Assembly: GCA_963697565.1 (NCBI GenBank)
Contig: CAVOOM010000008.1
Span: 434,001-498,000, forward strand
Direction: 5' to 3'
Source of the DNA: CAWFSE01 sp963697565
GTDB taxonomy: Bacteria; Actinomycetota; Actinomycetes; CAVWCF01
Length of the DNA: 64,000 nucleotides
Below, in pieces: positions 56,083 through 64,000 of this stretch. Every line of letters begins with the position of its first letter. Within the stretch, counting starts at the first letter, position 1. Position numbers and translations under genes: made by a program. The notes beneath the pieces are model-generated. The model was given only the letters and a program-made list of their open reading frames with translations. It was not told where the DNA came from and made no database searches.

Positions 56083-57048
56083 ATGGCTGGCATGTCGAGC
56101 CTCACCCCGCCGGGGATCAATCCGCACGGAGCCGTTGACCTGGCCGCCCTCGCCGCCCAGAACGCGGCGCGGCAGCGCGCCGAGGAGGCCCGCGCCGCTG
56201 CGGCCCAGGCCGCGGCGGACGGGCTGGCTCCGCCTCCGGTCGCCGTGCTCGAGGTCACCGAGGCGACCTTCCAGGCCGAGGTCATCGACCGCTCGATGGC
56301 CACGCCGGTGGTCGTCGACTTCTGGGCCGAGTGGTGCGGGCCGTGCAAGCAGCTGTCGCCCATCTTGGAGCGGCTGGCCGCCGAGTCCGGCGGCGAGTGG
56401 GTCCTGGCCACGATCGACGTCGACGCCAACCAGCGGCTGGCCCAGGCGTTCCAGATCCAGAGCATCCCCACGGTGCACGTGGTCTGGCAGGGGCAGGTCG
56501 TCCCCGGCTTCATGGGCGCCCTGCCCGAGCCGCAGGTCCGCGAGTTCCTCGCCGAGGTGGTCAAGCTCGCCGGCGAGACCCCGTCGGCCGCAGCCGCGGA
56601 CGACGCGGCCGTCGAGGACGTCATGGACCCGCTGCTGCAGGAGGCCTACGACGCCGTCGAGCGCGATGACCTCGAGGGCGCCGAGCGCGCCTTCCGGGCG
56701 CAGCTCGACGCCCAGCCGGCCGACGCCGACGCCAAGGCGGGCCTGACCCAGGTCGAGGTGCTGCGCCGCACCCGCGAGCTCGACCCTGAGTCGGCCATCG
56801 CCGCCGGCGACGCGGTGGCGTACGCGACGCCGGCCGACGTCGAGACGGCGCTGGCCGCCGCCGATTGCGAGCTGCTGCTCGACCGGGTGGACGCGGCGTT
56901 CGCGCGGCTCACCGACGGCGTGCGCAGGACGGCCGGACCCGAGCGGGCCGCGCTGCGCGACCACCTGCTCGCGCTCTTCGACCTCGTCGGCAACGAGGAC
57001 CCCCGAGTTCCGAAGGCCCGCACGGCGCTGGCCAACGCGCTGTTCTGA
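56083..57048 (+). CDS. Thioredoxin/TPR co-chaperone (CnoX/YbbN-like)
   Basis: 321 residues: an Ala-rich N-terminal helix, a thioredoxin domain (about 60-170) with WCGPC in VVDFWAEWCGPCKQLSPIL and the cis-Pro in IQSIPTVHVV, then a helical C-terminal region with TPR-like repeats (LLQEAYDAVERDDLEGAERAFRAQL, FDLVGNEDPRVPKARTALANALF). This is the YbbN/CnoX architecture, a chaperedoxin protecting proteins from oxidation. Unlike E. coli CnoX, the WCGPC site is intact, so it could be redox-active. ATG 56083 follows GGGGA; ATG 56092 is possible. Confidence 0.88.
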   Translation: MAGMSSLTPPGINPHGAVDLAALAAQNAARQRAEEARAAAAQAAADGLAPPPVAVLEVTEATFQAEVIDRSMATPVVVDFWAEWCGPCKQLSPILERLAAESGGEWVLATIDVDANQRLAQAFQIQSIPTVHVVWQGQVVPGFMGALPEPQVREFLAEVVKLAGETPSAAAADDAAVEDVMDPLLQEAYDAVERDDLEGAERAFRAQLDAQPADADAKAGLTQVEVLRRTRELDPESAIAAGDAVAYATPADVETALAAADCELLLDRVDAAFARLTDGVRRTAGPERAALRDHLLALFDLVGNEDPRVPKARTALANALF

Positions 57049-57055
57049 GCTGGCC

Positions 57056-59221
57056 CTACTCCGGCGCGAGGTAGAGCGCCCCGAGCGGCGGCACCCGCAG
57101 GGAGACCGAGGCCGGTTGACCGTGCCAGGGGTTCGGATGCGCGTCCACGACGCCGAGGTTGCCGATCCCCGAGCCGCCGTACGCCTCGGAGTCGGTGTTG
57201 AGGATCTCCGCCCACCGACCGGCGAAGGGCAGGCCGACGCGGTAGCCCTCGTGGGGGTGCCCGGCGAAGTTCACGATGCAGGCGACCACCGACCCGTCGC
57301 TGCTCCAGCGCAGGAACGAGTAGACGTTGCTCGCCGCGTCGTTGGCGTCGATCCAGCCGAAGCCGCCGGGGTCGTTGTCGCGCTCCCAGAGGGCCGGGTG
57401 GTCGCGGTAGACCCGGTTGAGGTCGGCGACGCAGGCCTGCAGCCCGCGGTGGTCGCCGTGCTCGAGCAGCCACCAGTCCAGCCCGCGCGACTCCGACCAC
57501 TCGGCGTCCTGGCCGAACTCGCCGCCCATGAAGAGCAGCTTCTTGCCCGGGTGCCCCCACATGAAGGCGTAGTAGGCGCGCAGGGTGGCCAGCTGCTGCC
57601 AGCGGTCGCCCGGGATCTTGCGCAGCAGCGACCCCTTGCCGTGCACCACCTCGTCGTGCGACAGCGGCAGGGTGAACTGCTCGGTCCACGCGTACATCAT
57701 CGAGAAGGTCAGCTCGTGGTGGTGGTAGGAGCGGTGGACCGGGTCGCGCTCGATGTAGCCGAGCGAGTCGTGCATCCACCCCATGTTCCACTTCAGCCCG
57801 AAGCCGAGCCCGCCGAGGTGGGTGGGCCGGGTCACGCCAGGCCAGGCGGTGGATTCCTCGGCGATCATCGCGATGCCCGGGGTGCGCTTGTACGCGGTGG
57901 CGTTGGCCTCCTGCAGGAACGACACCGCCTCGAGGTTCTCGCGCCCGCCGTACTGGTTCGGCAGCCACTCGCCGGGCTGCCGCGAGTAGTCGAGGTAGAG
58001 CATCGAGGCGACCGCGTCCACGCGCAGCCCGTCGGCGTGGAACTCCTCCAGCCAGTACAGCCCGCTGGCGACCAGGAAGTTGCGGACCTCGCGGCGGCCG
58101 TAGTCGAAGACGTAGGTGCCCCAGTCGGGGTGCTCGCCGCGGCGGGGGTCGGCCGGCTCGTACAGCGGGGCGCCGTCGAAGCGGGCCAGCGCCCAGGCGT
58201 CCTTGGGGAAGTGCGCCGGCACCCAGTCGAGCAGCACGCCGACGCCGACCTGGTGCAGGCGGTCGACGAGGTAGCGCACGTCGTCGGGGGTGCCGAACCG
58301 CGAGGTCGGCGCGAAGTACGAGGTCACCTGGTAGCCCCACGAGCCGCCGTAGGGGTGCTCCATCACCGGCATCAGCTCGACATGGGTGAACCCGAGGTCC
58401 TGGCAGTACGAGGCGAGCTCGTCGGCGATCGCGCGGTACGAGGTGAGCCAGGGCCGCCAGGAGGCCAGGTGCACCTCGTACACGCTCATCGGGCCGTTGA
58501 GCACGTCGGTCGACTCGCGGTGGGCGAGCCAGTCGGCGTCGCCCCACGCGTACTGGGAGGTGAACACCTTGGAGGCGGTCTGCGGCGGGACCTCGGTGGC
58601 CTGGGCCATCGGGTCGGCCTTCTGCCGCCGCACGCCGTCGCGGCCGAGGATCTCGTACTTGTAGAGGGTGCCGTCGCCGATGCCGGGGACGAACAGCTCC
58701 CAGACGCCCGTGGATCCCAGCGAGCGCATGGGGTGGGCCCGGCCGTCCCAGTGGTTGAAGTCGCCGACGACCCGGATGCCCTGGGCGTTGGGGGCCCAGA
58801 CCGCGAACGACACCCCGGTCACCGGCCCGGCGATCGAGTCGAACGTGTGCAGGTGGGCGCCGAGGACGTCCCAGAGCCGCTCGTGGCGGCCCTCGGAGAT
58901 CAGGTGCTGGTCGAGCTGCCCGACCGTGGGCAGGTGGCGGTAGGGGTCGTCGGTGAGGACCGGGCCGTCGCCGTAGTCGGCCTCGATGCGGTAGTCGACG
59001 ACCTCGTGGTACGGGAGCAGCCCGGCGAAGACGCCTTCGCGCTCGTGGGTGAGCGGATGCCGCTTCGGGCCCACCACGGCGACCACCGAGCGCGCCCAGG
59101 GGCGCAGGGTGCGGACGATCAGCCCGTCCGGCGACAGGTGCGGGCCGAGGACCGAGTGGGGGTCGTGGTGCGCACCGTGCACGATGCGGTCGAGGGCCGG
59201 GTCGGCCGCGTGCGTGCTCAT
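57056..59221 (-). CDS. glgB: 1,4-alpha-glucan branching enzyme
   Basis: GH13 enzyme making alpha-1,6 branches in glucan. 721 residues: N-terminal CBM48 domains (HDPHSVLGPHLSPDG, FAVWAPNAQGIRVVGDFNHWDG), then the GH13 barrel with DWVPAHFPKDAWALARFDG, the nucleophile Asp in GLRVDAVASMLYLDYSR, the acid Glu in IAEESTAWPGV and LPLSHDEVVHGKGSL. Length and layout are standard for actinobacterial GlgB. Its ATG overlaps the stop of the maltokinase gene (ATGA), so glgE-mak-glgB is one operon. Confidence 0.97.
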   Translation of the reverse strand: MSTHAADPALDRIVHGAHHDPHSVLGPHLSPDGLIVRTLRPWARSVVAVVGPKRHPLTHEREGVFAGLLPYHEVVDYRIEADYGDGPVLTDDPYRHLPTVGQLDQHLISEGRHERLWDVLGAHLHTFDSIAGPVTGVSFAVWAPNAQGIRVVGDFNHWDGRAHPMRSLGSTGVWELFVPGIGDGTLYKYEILGRDGVRRQKADPMAQATEVPPQTASKVFTSQYAWGDADWLAHRESTDVLNGPMSVYEVHLASWRPWLTSYRAIADELASYCQDLGFTHVELMPVMEHPYGGSWGYQVTSYFAPTSRFGTPDDVRYLVDRLHQVGVGVLLDWVPAHFPKDAWALARFDGAPLYEPADPRRGEHPDWGTYVFDYGRREVRNFLVASGLYWLEEFHADGLRVDAVASMLYLDYSRQPGEWLPNQYGGRENLEAVSFLQEANATAYKRTPGIAMIAEESTAWPGVTRPTHLGGLGFGLKWNMGWMHDSLGYIERDPVHRSYHHHELTFSMMYAWTEQFTLPLSHDEVVHGKGSLLRKIPGDRWQQLATLRAYYAFMWGHPGKKLLFMGGEFGQDAEWSESRGLDWWLLEHGDHRGLQACVADLNRVYRDHPALWERDNDPGGFGWIDANDAASNVYSFLRWSSDGSVVACIVNFAGHPHEGYRVGLPFAGRWAEILNTDSEAYGGSGIGNLGVVDAHPNPWHGQPASVSLRVPPLGALYLAPE

Positions 59222-60288
59222 GGTTCCACCTTGTCTGCTGCGGGGGTGTCTGGCGCCTGGTCGGGGCCTTCGTCGAGCACTTCGTCGAGCACTTCGTCGA
59301 GGACGGCGATGGCGATGGGCAGGAAGCGCTGCCGGTGGGCCGTCTCGTAGGCGACCTCGTGGGCCGCCCGGGCCGCCTCGCAGGCGCGCAGGAGCGGGCG
59401 GTCGAGCGGGCCTCCGGCGGCAGCCTCGTACGCAAGGCAGTACGCCTCATGGGCGGCTGCGGCCTCGGGGACGTGGGCGTCGCCGAGCAGGCGGGCATGC
59501 TGGCGGGCGTAGGCCAGCGACCGCAGCATTGAGGCGACGTCCTCAAGCGGGCTGTCTGCGTCGGGATCAGGAGTGCGCCCGGGCTCGCCCTCGAAGTCGA
59601 GCGCGAACCACTCACCCTCGGCGGTGCGCAGCCACTGGCCGAGGTGCAGGTCGCCGTGGATGTGGTGGACGGGCGCCGGGGTCGCGCTGGCCCGGGCGGC
59701 CTCCATCAGCGCCGTGATCTGAGGCATCCGCGCGGCGACCTCGGGTGCGACGTCGGCATGCTGGCGCACCCGCGCCTCCAGCGTCTCGACCAGCTCGGCG
59801 GGCCGCGTCGTGCGCAGCGGGAACACTCGCTGCATGGCGGCGTGCAGGCTGCCCGTGGCCGCTCCGAGCGCGGCGATGTCCGCGAGCCCGACCTGGCCGG
59901 CCAGGGCGAGCCGCCAGGCGTCCTCGCCGTGGATGCGGGGGTTCACCGTGACGATCACGTGCTCGCCCCACGCCCCCTGGCCGACTGGGGGGACGACCTG
60001 CCGGCAGCCCGAGCGGACGAGCGCCAGGCGGACGTCGGCGTCCTGGTCGCGGCCGCGGGGGTCGCGGCGCACCTTGACGACATGCTCGGCGTCCACGATG
60101 AGGATGCGGTTGGTCATCTCGCCGCCGAGCGCGACGGCCCGCTCGAAGGCCATCGGCGAGCCCTCCCATGACCAGCCCGGGGGCGGCGCGGCGGACAGGT
60201 CGGTGAGCACCTGGGGGCAGCGGTCGGGGTCGCGCAGCGCGTCGGCCATCGCGTCGGCCACGGGATCTCCCAGGGAGACGGTCGTCAT
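59218..60288 (-). CDS. mak: Maltokinase
   Basis: Phosphorylates maltose with ATP to maltose-1-phosphate, the donor for GlgE. 356 residues with an aminoglycoside-phosphotransferase-like fold: N-terminal cap, then ILIVDAEHVVKVRRDPRG, the catalytic Brenner motif HHIHGDLHLGQWL and the Mg-binding WFALDFEGEPGRTPDPD. The C-terminus ends in a tandem repeat (LDEV LDEV LDEG) from three 12-base copies. ATGA overlaps join it to glgE upstream and glgB downstream. A trehalose synthase gene, usually between glgE and mak, is absent here. Confidence 0.92.
   Translation of the reverse strand: MTTVSLGDPVADAMADALRDPDRCPQVLTDLSAAPPPGWSWEGSPMAFERAVALGGEMTNRILIVDAEHVVKVRRDPRGRDQDADVRLALVRSGCRQVVPPVGQGAWGEHVIVTVNPRIHGEDAWRLALAGQVGLADIAALGAATGSLHAAMQRVFPLRTTRPAELVETLEARVRQHADVAPEVAARMPQITALMEAARASATPAPVHHIHGDLHLGQWLRTAEGEWFALDFEGEPGRTPDPDADSPLEDVASMLRSLAYARQHARLLGDAHVPEAAAAHEAYCLAYEAAAGGPLDRPLLRACEAARAAHEVAYETAHRQRFLPIAIAVLDEVLDEVLDEGPDQAPDTPAADKVEP
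59268..59303 (+). repeat. Three 12-bp tandem repeats inside mak
   Basis: CTTCGTCGAGCA occurs twice and a third copy differs in one base (CTTCGTCGAGGA), head to tail. In-frame in mak they code for repeated LDEV/LDEG. The copy number could vary between strains without breaking the frame. Confidence 0.85.
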
Positions 60289-62276
60289 CGCTGGACCCGC
60301 AGGATGTGCGCGGGCTCGAACCCCGGGTCGAGCCGGACGTAGTTGGCCTGGCCCCAGTTCCAGACCGAGCCGGTGATCTCGTCGCGGACGTCGTAGCGGT
60401 CCGACCAGTCCAGGCCCAGCGCCGGCAGGTCGACCCAGACCGTGGTCTCCCGGGTGTGGTGCGGGTCGAGGCTGCAGATGACCAAGACGGTGTCGGTCGA
60501 GCCGTCGGGGAGCCGGCGGGTCTTGGAGTAGGCCAGGATCGCGTCGTCCTCGGTGTGGTGGAAGCGCAGGTTGCGCAGCCAGCGCAGGGCCGGGTGCGCC
60601 TGCCGGATCTCGTTCAGCCGGGTGAGGTACGGCGCCAACGTGCGGCCCTCGGCCTCGGCGCGGGCCCAGTCGCGTGGGCGGTACTGGTACTTCTCGCTGT
60701 CGAGGTACTCCTCGCTGCCGGGGCGCAGGGCGACGTGCTCGTACAGCTCGTAGCCGGCGTACACCCCCCACGAGGGGGACAGCGTCGAGGCGAGCACCGC
60801 GCGGATCTTGAACATCGGCGGCCCGCCGTACTGCAGCGACGCGTGCAGGATGTCGGGGGTGTTGACGAAGAAGTTGGGCCGCAGGTAGGCGGCCGTCTCG
60901 CCCGCCAGCTCCTGGGCGTAGTCGGTGAGCTCGCCCTTGCTGGTCCGCCAGGTGAAGTACGTGTACGACTGGGAGAAGCCGATCTTGGCCAGCGTGCGCA
61001 TCATCGCCGGCCGGGTGAAGGCCTCCGAGAGCCACAGCACGTCGGGGTCGGTGGCGCGGATCGCCCCGAGCAGCCGCTCCCAGAAGACGAGCGACTTGGT
61101 GTGCGGGTTGTCGACCCGGAAGATCCGCACGCCGTGGGCCATCCAGTGCCGGCAGATCCGCTCGACCTCGGCCAGCAGGCCCTCCAGGTCGGCGTCGAAG
61201 GCCAGCGGGAAGATGTCTTGGTACTTCTTCGGCGGGTTCTCGGCGTACGCGATCGAGCCGTCGGCCCGGTGGTGGAACCAGTCGGGGTGCTCGGTGACCC
61301 ACGGGTGGTCGGGGGAGGCCTGCAGGGCCAGGTCGATGGCGACCTCAAGGCCGACGTCGCGGGCGGCGGCCACGAAGGCGTCCAGGTCGGCGAGCGTCCC
61401 CAGGTCGGGGTGGAGCGCGTCATGGCCGCCCTCGGGGCTGCCGATCGCCCACGGCACCCCCGGATCGTGCGGACCGGCCACCAGGGTGTTGTTGGGCCCC
61501 TTGCGGTGGCTGCGGCCGACCGGGTGGATGGGCGGCAGGTAGACCACGTCGAAGCCCATCGCCGCGACCGCCGGCAGCCGGAGCGACGCCGTGGCGAAGG
61601 TGCCCGAGCGCGGCGGGCGCCTGCCGTCGGGATCGACGACCGCCCCCTCGGAGCGGGGAAACAGCTCGTACCACGCGCTGAAGAGCGCCCGCTCGCGTTC
61701 GACCCGCAGCGGCTGGGGCTCGCTCGCGGTGACCAGCTCGCGCAACGGATGCGCGGCCAACGCCGTGACCACGTCGGCCGCCAACGCGGGGGCCAGCCGG
61801 GCCTCCGGCGGGCGCTTGCGGTCGCGGCAGGCCTTGGCGGCGGCGGCGACGGCCTTGCGCCCGGCCTTGGGCGGCACGCCCTTGGCTGCGCGCTCCAGCA
61901 GCAGCGCCCCCTCCTCGAGCACGAGCTCGACATCGATCTCGGCGGGGATCTTGATCTCGGCGTTGTGGACCCAGGTCGCGTACGGGTCCGACCACGCCTC
62001 GACGAAGAAGGTCCAGTCACCCTCGCGGTCGGGGCAGACGGTGGCTGCGTACCGGTCGATGCCGATGCCCACGGGCCGCATCGGGGTCCACGGGCCGGGT
62101 CGTCCCTTGGGGTCGACGAGCACGACGTTGCAGCCGAGCGCGTCGTGGCCCTCGCGGAAGACCGTCGCCGAGACCTCGAACTCCTCGCCCACCACGGCCT
62201 TGGCCGGCCAACGACCGCCATCGACGAGGGGCTGAACGTCCAGGATGGGGATCCGCCCAATGGGTGCCGATGCCAC
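60285..62276 (-). CDS. glgE: Alpha-1,4-glucan:maltose-1-phosphate maltosyltransferase
   Basis: GH13_3 enzyme extending alpha-glucan with maltose from maltose-1-phosphate. 663 residues: N-terminal beta domain (GRIPILDVQPLVDGGRWPAKAVVGEEFEVSATVF in pieces), catalytic barrel with YLPPIHPVGRSHRKGPNN, nucleophile Asp in VRIFRVDNPHTKSL, acid Glu in VLWLSEAFTRPAMM and YFTWRTSKGEL, typical GlgE stretches. GTG 62276 is preceded on the minus strand by TAAGTT (62288-62283) 6 bases away, a leaderless-type promoter. It is the first gene of glgE-mak-glgB and diverges from glgP with 37 bases between the starts. Confidence 0.96.
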   Translation of the reverse strand: MASAPIGRIPILDVQPLVDGGRWPAKAVVGEEFEVSATVFREGHDALGCNVVLVDPKGRPGPWTPMRPVGIGIDRYAATVCPDREGDWTFFVEAWSDPYATWVHNAEIKIPAEIDVELVLEEGALLLERAAKGVPPKAGRKAVAAAAKACRDRKRPPEARLAPALAADVVTALAAHPLRELVTASEPQPLRVERERALFSAWYELFPRSEGAVVDPDGRRPPRSGTFATASLRLPAVAAMGFDVVYLPPIHPVGRSHRKGPNNTLVAGPHDPGVPWAIGSPEGGHDALHPDLGTLADLDAFVAAARDVGLEVAIDLALQASPDHPWVTEHPDWFHHRADGSIAYAENPPKKYQDIFPLAFDADLEGLLAEVERICRHWMAHGVRIFRVDNPHTKSLVFWERLLGAIRATDPDVLWLSEAFTRPAMMRTLAKIGFSQSYTYFTWRTSKGELTDYAQELAGETAAYLRPNFFVNTPDILHASLQYGGPPMFKIRAVLASTLSPSWGVYAGYELYEHVALRPGSEEYLDSEKYQYRPRDWARAEAEGRTLAPYLTRLNEIRQAHPALRWLRNLRFHHTEDDAILAYSKTRRLPDGSTDTVLVICSLDPHHTRETTVWVDLPALGLDWSDRYDVRDEITGSVWNWGQANYVRLDPGFEPAHILRVQR

Positions 62277-62313
62277 GCCGCCAACTTAGCGCGCCCCAAG
62301 TAGGGTCTGCGGA

Positions 62314-64000
62314 GTGAAAGCGATCCGCCGGTTTACCGTCCGCACCGTCCTGCCCGAGCCGCTCGCCGGCCTCGGTGACCTCTCCCTCAACCTGCGCTGG
62401 TCGTGGCATGCCCCGACCCGCGACCTGTTTGAGTCGATCGACCCCGCGACCTGGCGGGGCGCCGCCGAGCAGGACCCGGTCAAGCTGCTGGGCCTGGTGC
62501 CCCGCGAGCGCCTCGACCAGCTCGCCGGCGACGAGGGCTTCCGCTCGTGGGTGCACCACCTGAGCGGGGACCTGTCGCACTACCTCACCGAGGACCGCTG
62601 GTACCAGTCGCTCGGCCCCGACCGGCCGACGTCGATCGCGTACTTCTCCCCGGAGTACGGCATCGCCGAGGCGCTGCCGCAGTACTCCGGCGGGCTCGGC
62701 ATCCTGGCCGGCGACCACCTGAAGACCGCGAGCGACCTCGGCGTGCCCATCACCGGCGTCGGCCTGCTCTACCGGCACGGCTACTTCAAGCAGTCGCTCT
62801 CGCGCGAGGGGTGGCAGCTGGAGCGCTACCCCGTGCTCGACCCCGTCGACCTGCCGATCGCCGTCTTGCGGGAGTCGGACGGCACCGAGGTCAAGATCGC
62901 GATCGCGCTGCCGGGCGGCCGGCAGCTGGTGGCCAGGGTCTGGACCGCGCAGGTCGGGCGGGTGCCGCTGCTGCTGCTCGACTCCGATGTGGAGGACAAC
63001 GAGCCCAGCGAGCGCGACGTCACCGACCGGCTGTACGGCGGCGGCGGCGAGCACCGCCTGCTCCAGGAGATGCTGCTCGGCATCGGCGGGGTACGGGCCC
63101 TGCGGGCGTTCTCGCGCATCACGGGAGCCCCTGCGCCCGAGGTCTTCCACACCAACGAGGGCCACGCGGGGTTCCTGGGCATCGAGCGGATCCGCGAGCT
63201 GATCGAGACCGAGAAGATGTCCTTCGACGAGGCGCTCGAGGCCACCCGCGCGGGCACCCTGTTCACGACCCACACCCCGGTCCCCGCGGGGATCGACCGA
63301 TTCCCACGCGACCTGGTCGCCCAGCACTTCGCCTCGGATGTCGCCTGCCCAGGAGTCCCCGTCGACAAGGTGCTCGCTCTGGGCGCCGAGACGTACGCAG
63401 GCGGCGACCCGCACGTGTTCAACATGGCCGTCAAGGGGCTGCGGCTGGCGCAGCGCGCCAACGGCGTCGCCCGCTTGCACGGCGAGGTGAGCCGGGGGAT
63501 GTTCGCCGGCCTGTGGCCGGACTTCGACCAGGACGAGGTGCCGATCCAGTACGTCACCAACGGCGTGCACGCGCCGAGCTGGGTGGCTCGCGAGATCCTC
63601 GCCCTCGGCGCCCACGAGCTGCACGCCGACCTCTCCGGCGACGGCCGCGCGTTCGAGGCGGTCGACCGGGCCTCGGATGAGCAGATCTGGTCGATCAAGC
63701 ACACCCTGCGCGAGCACCTGGTGCGCGACGCCCGCGAGCGGCTGCGCACCTCGTGGCTGGCCCGCGGGGCCTCGCCCGCCGAGCTCGGCTGGATCAACTC
63801 GGTGCTCGACCCCGATGTGCTGACCATCGGCTTCGCCCGCCGGGTGCCGTCGTACAAGCGGCTGACCCTGATGATGCGCGACCCGGAGCGGCTGACCCGG
63901 CTGCTGCTGCACCCCGAGCGGCCGGTCCAGATCGTCGTGGCCGGCAAGGCGCACCCGGCCGACGACACGGGCAAGCAGCTGATCCAGCAGCTGGTGCGGT
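62314..64000 (+). CDS. glgP: Alpha-glucan phosphorylase, 3' end outside window
   Basis: Releases glucose-1-phosphate from alpha-1,4-glucan, PLP-dependent (GT35). The 562 residues in the window are in one intact frame: DUF3417-type N-terminus (LAGLGDLSLNLRWSWHAPTRDLFESID in pieces), IAYFSPEYGIAEALPQYSGGLGILAGDHLKTASDLG in pieces, HTNEGHAGFLGIERI, TTHTPVPAGIDRF, YVTNGVHAPSW and FARRVPSYKRLTLMM. The PLP lysine region lies past the edge. GTG 62314 follows TAGGGT (62301-62306) by 7 bases, again leaderless-type. It balances GlgE/GlgB synthesis. Confidence 0.96.
   Translation, partial: MKAIRRFTVRTVLPEPLAGLGDLSLNLRWSWHAPTRDLFESIDPATWRGAAEQDPVKLLGLVPRERLDQLAGDEGFRSWVHHLSGDLSHYLTEDRWYQSLGPDRPTSIAYFSPEYGIAEALPQYSGGLGILAGDHLKTASDLGVPITGVGLLYRHGYFKQSLSREGWQLERYPVLDPVDLPIAVLRESDGTEVKIAIALPGGRQLVARVWTAQVGRVPLLLLDSDVEDNEPSERDVTDRLYGGGGEHRLLQEMLLGIGGVRALRAFSRITGAPAPEVFHTNEGHAGFLGIERIRELIETEKMSFDEALEATRAGTLFTTHTPVPAGIDRFPRDLVAQHFASDVACPGVPVDKVLALGAETYAGGDPHVFNMAVKGLRLAQRANGVARLHGEVSRGMFAGLWPDFDQDEVPIQYVTNGVHAPSWVAREILALGAHELHADLSGDGRAFEAVDRASDEQIWSIKHTLREHLVRDARERLRTSWLARGASPAELGWINSVLDPDVLTIGFARRVPSYKRLTLMMRDPERLTRLLLHPERPVQIVVAGKAHPADDTGKQLIQQLVR

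Noticed and set aside
54334..57048. Fusion of the mutase subunit with the thioredoxin-like protein
   Set aside because: The long frame crosses out-of-frame mutase sequence. The true mutase end (TGA 56043-56045) is seen in the other frame, and a separate start with GGGGA precedes the thioredoxin gene.

Overview
The window is about 72% GC and reads as the chromosome of an Actinomycetes-class actinobacterium. The evidence is the conserved order argS-lysA-hom-thrC-thrB-rho-rpmE-prfA-prmC-Sua5-LMW-PTP-glyA-wecA-atp operon, NucS/EndoMS mismatch repair, the GlgE glucan pathway, a DUF222-HNH (13E12-type) gene, frequent GTG starts and many leaderless-type promoters. Genus cannot be decided from the sequence alone. 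No phage, IS element, CRISPR array or genomic island is visible; coding density is very high and no gene-free stretch exceeds 300 bases.

Layout. 0-5 kb: a secreted DUF1524 HNH protein (cut by the window edge), a multi-TM protein, a DEAD-box RNA helicase, an SOS-controlled DUF222-HNH gene and tRNA-Arg(CCG). 5-8 kb: PspA plus a TPM-domain membrane protein, a probable envelope-stress pair. 8-25 kb: argS, a thioredoxin-like lipoprotein/CcdA pair, a membrane protein, the lysine/threonine genes, rho, L31, RF1 and its methylase, threonylcarbamoyl-AMP synthase, a tyrosine phosphatase, glyA and the lipid-carrier sugar-phosphate transferase. 25-33 kb: the complete F1Fo-ATP synthase operon. 33-38 kb: DUF2550, PduO-type cobalamin adenosyltransferase, an iron-regulated FTR1/cupredoxin pair, MurA and a hydroxybutyryl-CoA dehydrogenase. 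38-56 kb: a STAS protein, ethylmalonyl-CoA mutase, an ABC exporter, NucS, an aldehyde dehydrogenase, a double 3-hydroxyacyl-CoA dehydrogenase, threonine aldolase, hydrolases and an SDR, crotonyl-CoA carboxylase/reductase, a VOC epimerase, thiolase, MeaB and an isobutyryl-CoA-mutase-type large subunit. 56-64 kb: a CnoX-like thioredoxin and the glgB-mak-glgE operon divergent from glgP.

How the genes fit together. Thiolase, hydroxyacyl-CoA dehydrogenases, Ccr, epimerase, Ecm, IcmA, MeaB and the adenosyltransferase form a B12-dependent C4/C5 acyl-CoA module: most of the upper ethylmalonyl-CoA pathway plus a branch to isobutyryl-CoA. The glg genes convert maltose-1-phosphate into branched alpha-glucan and degrade it again. 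Regulatory sites found by eye include a LexA box, a DtxR/IdeR box, a perfect Crp/GlxR-type site in front of the ATP synthase operon and a second Crp-like palindrome.

Sequence quality. At least 15 genes, many of them essential and single copy, are interrupted by single-base frameshifts, mostly net +1. This points to consensus errors rather than gene decay. Affected genes are annotated over their full extent, with the approximate break positions given in each entry.
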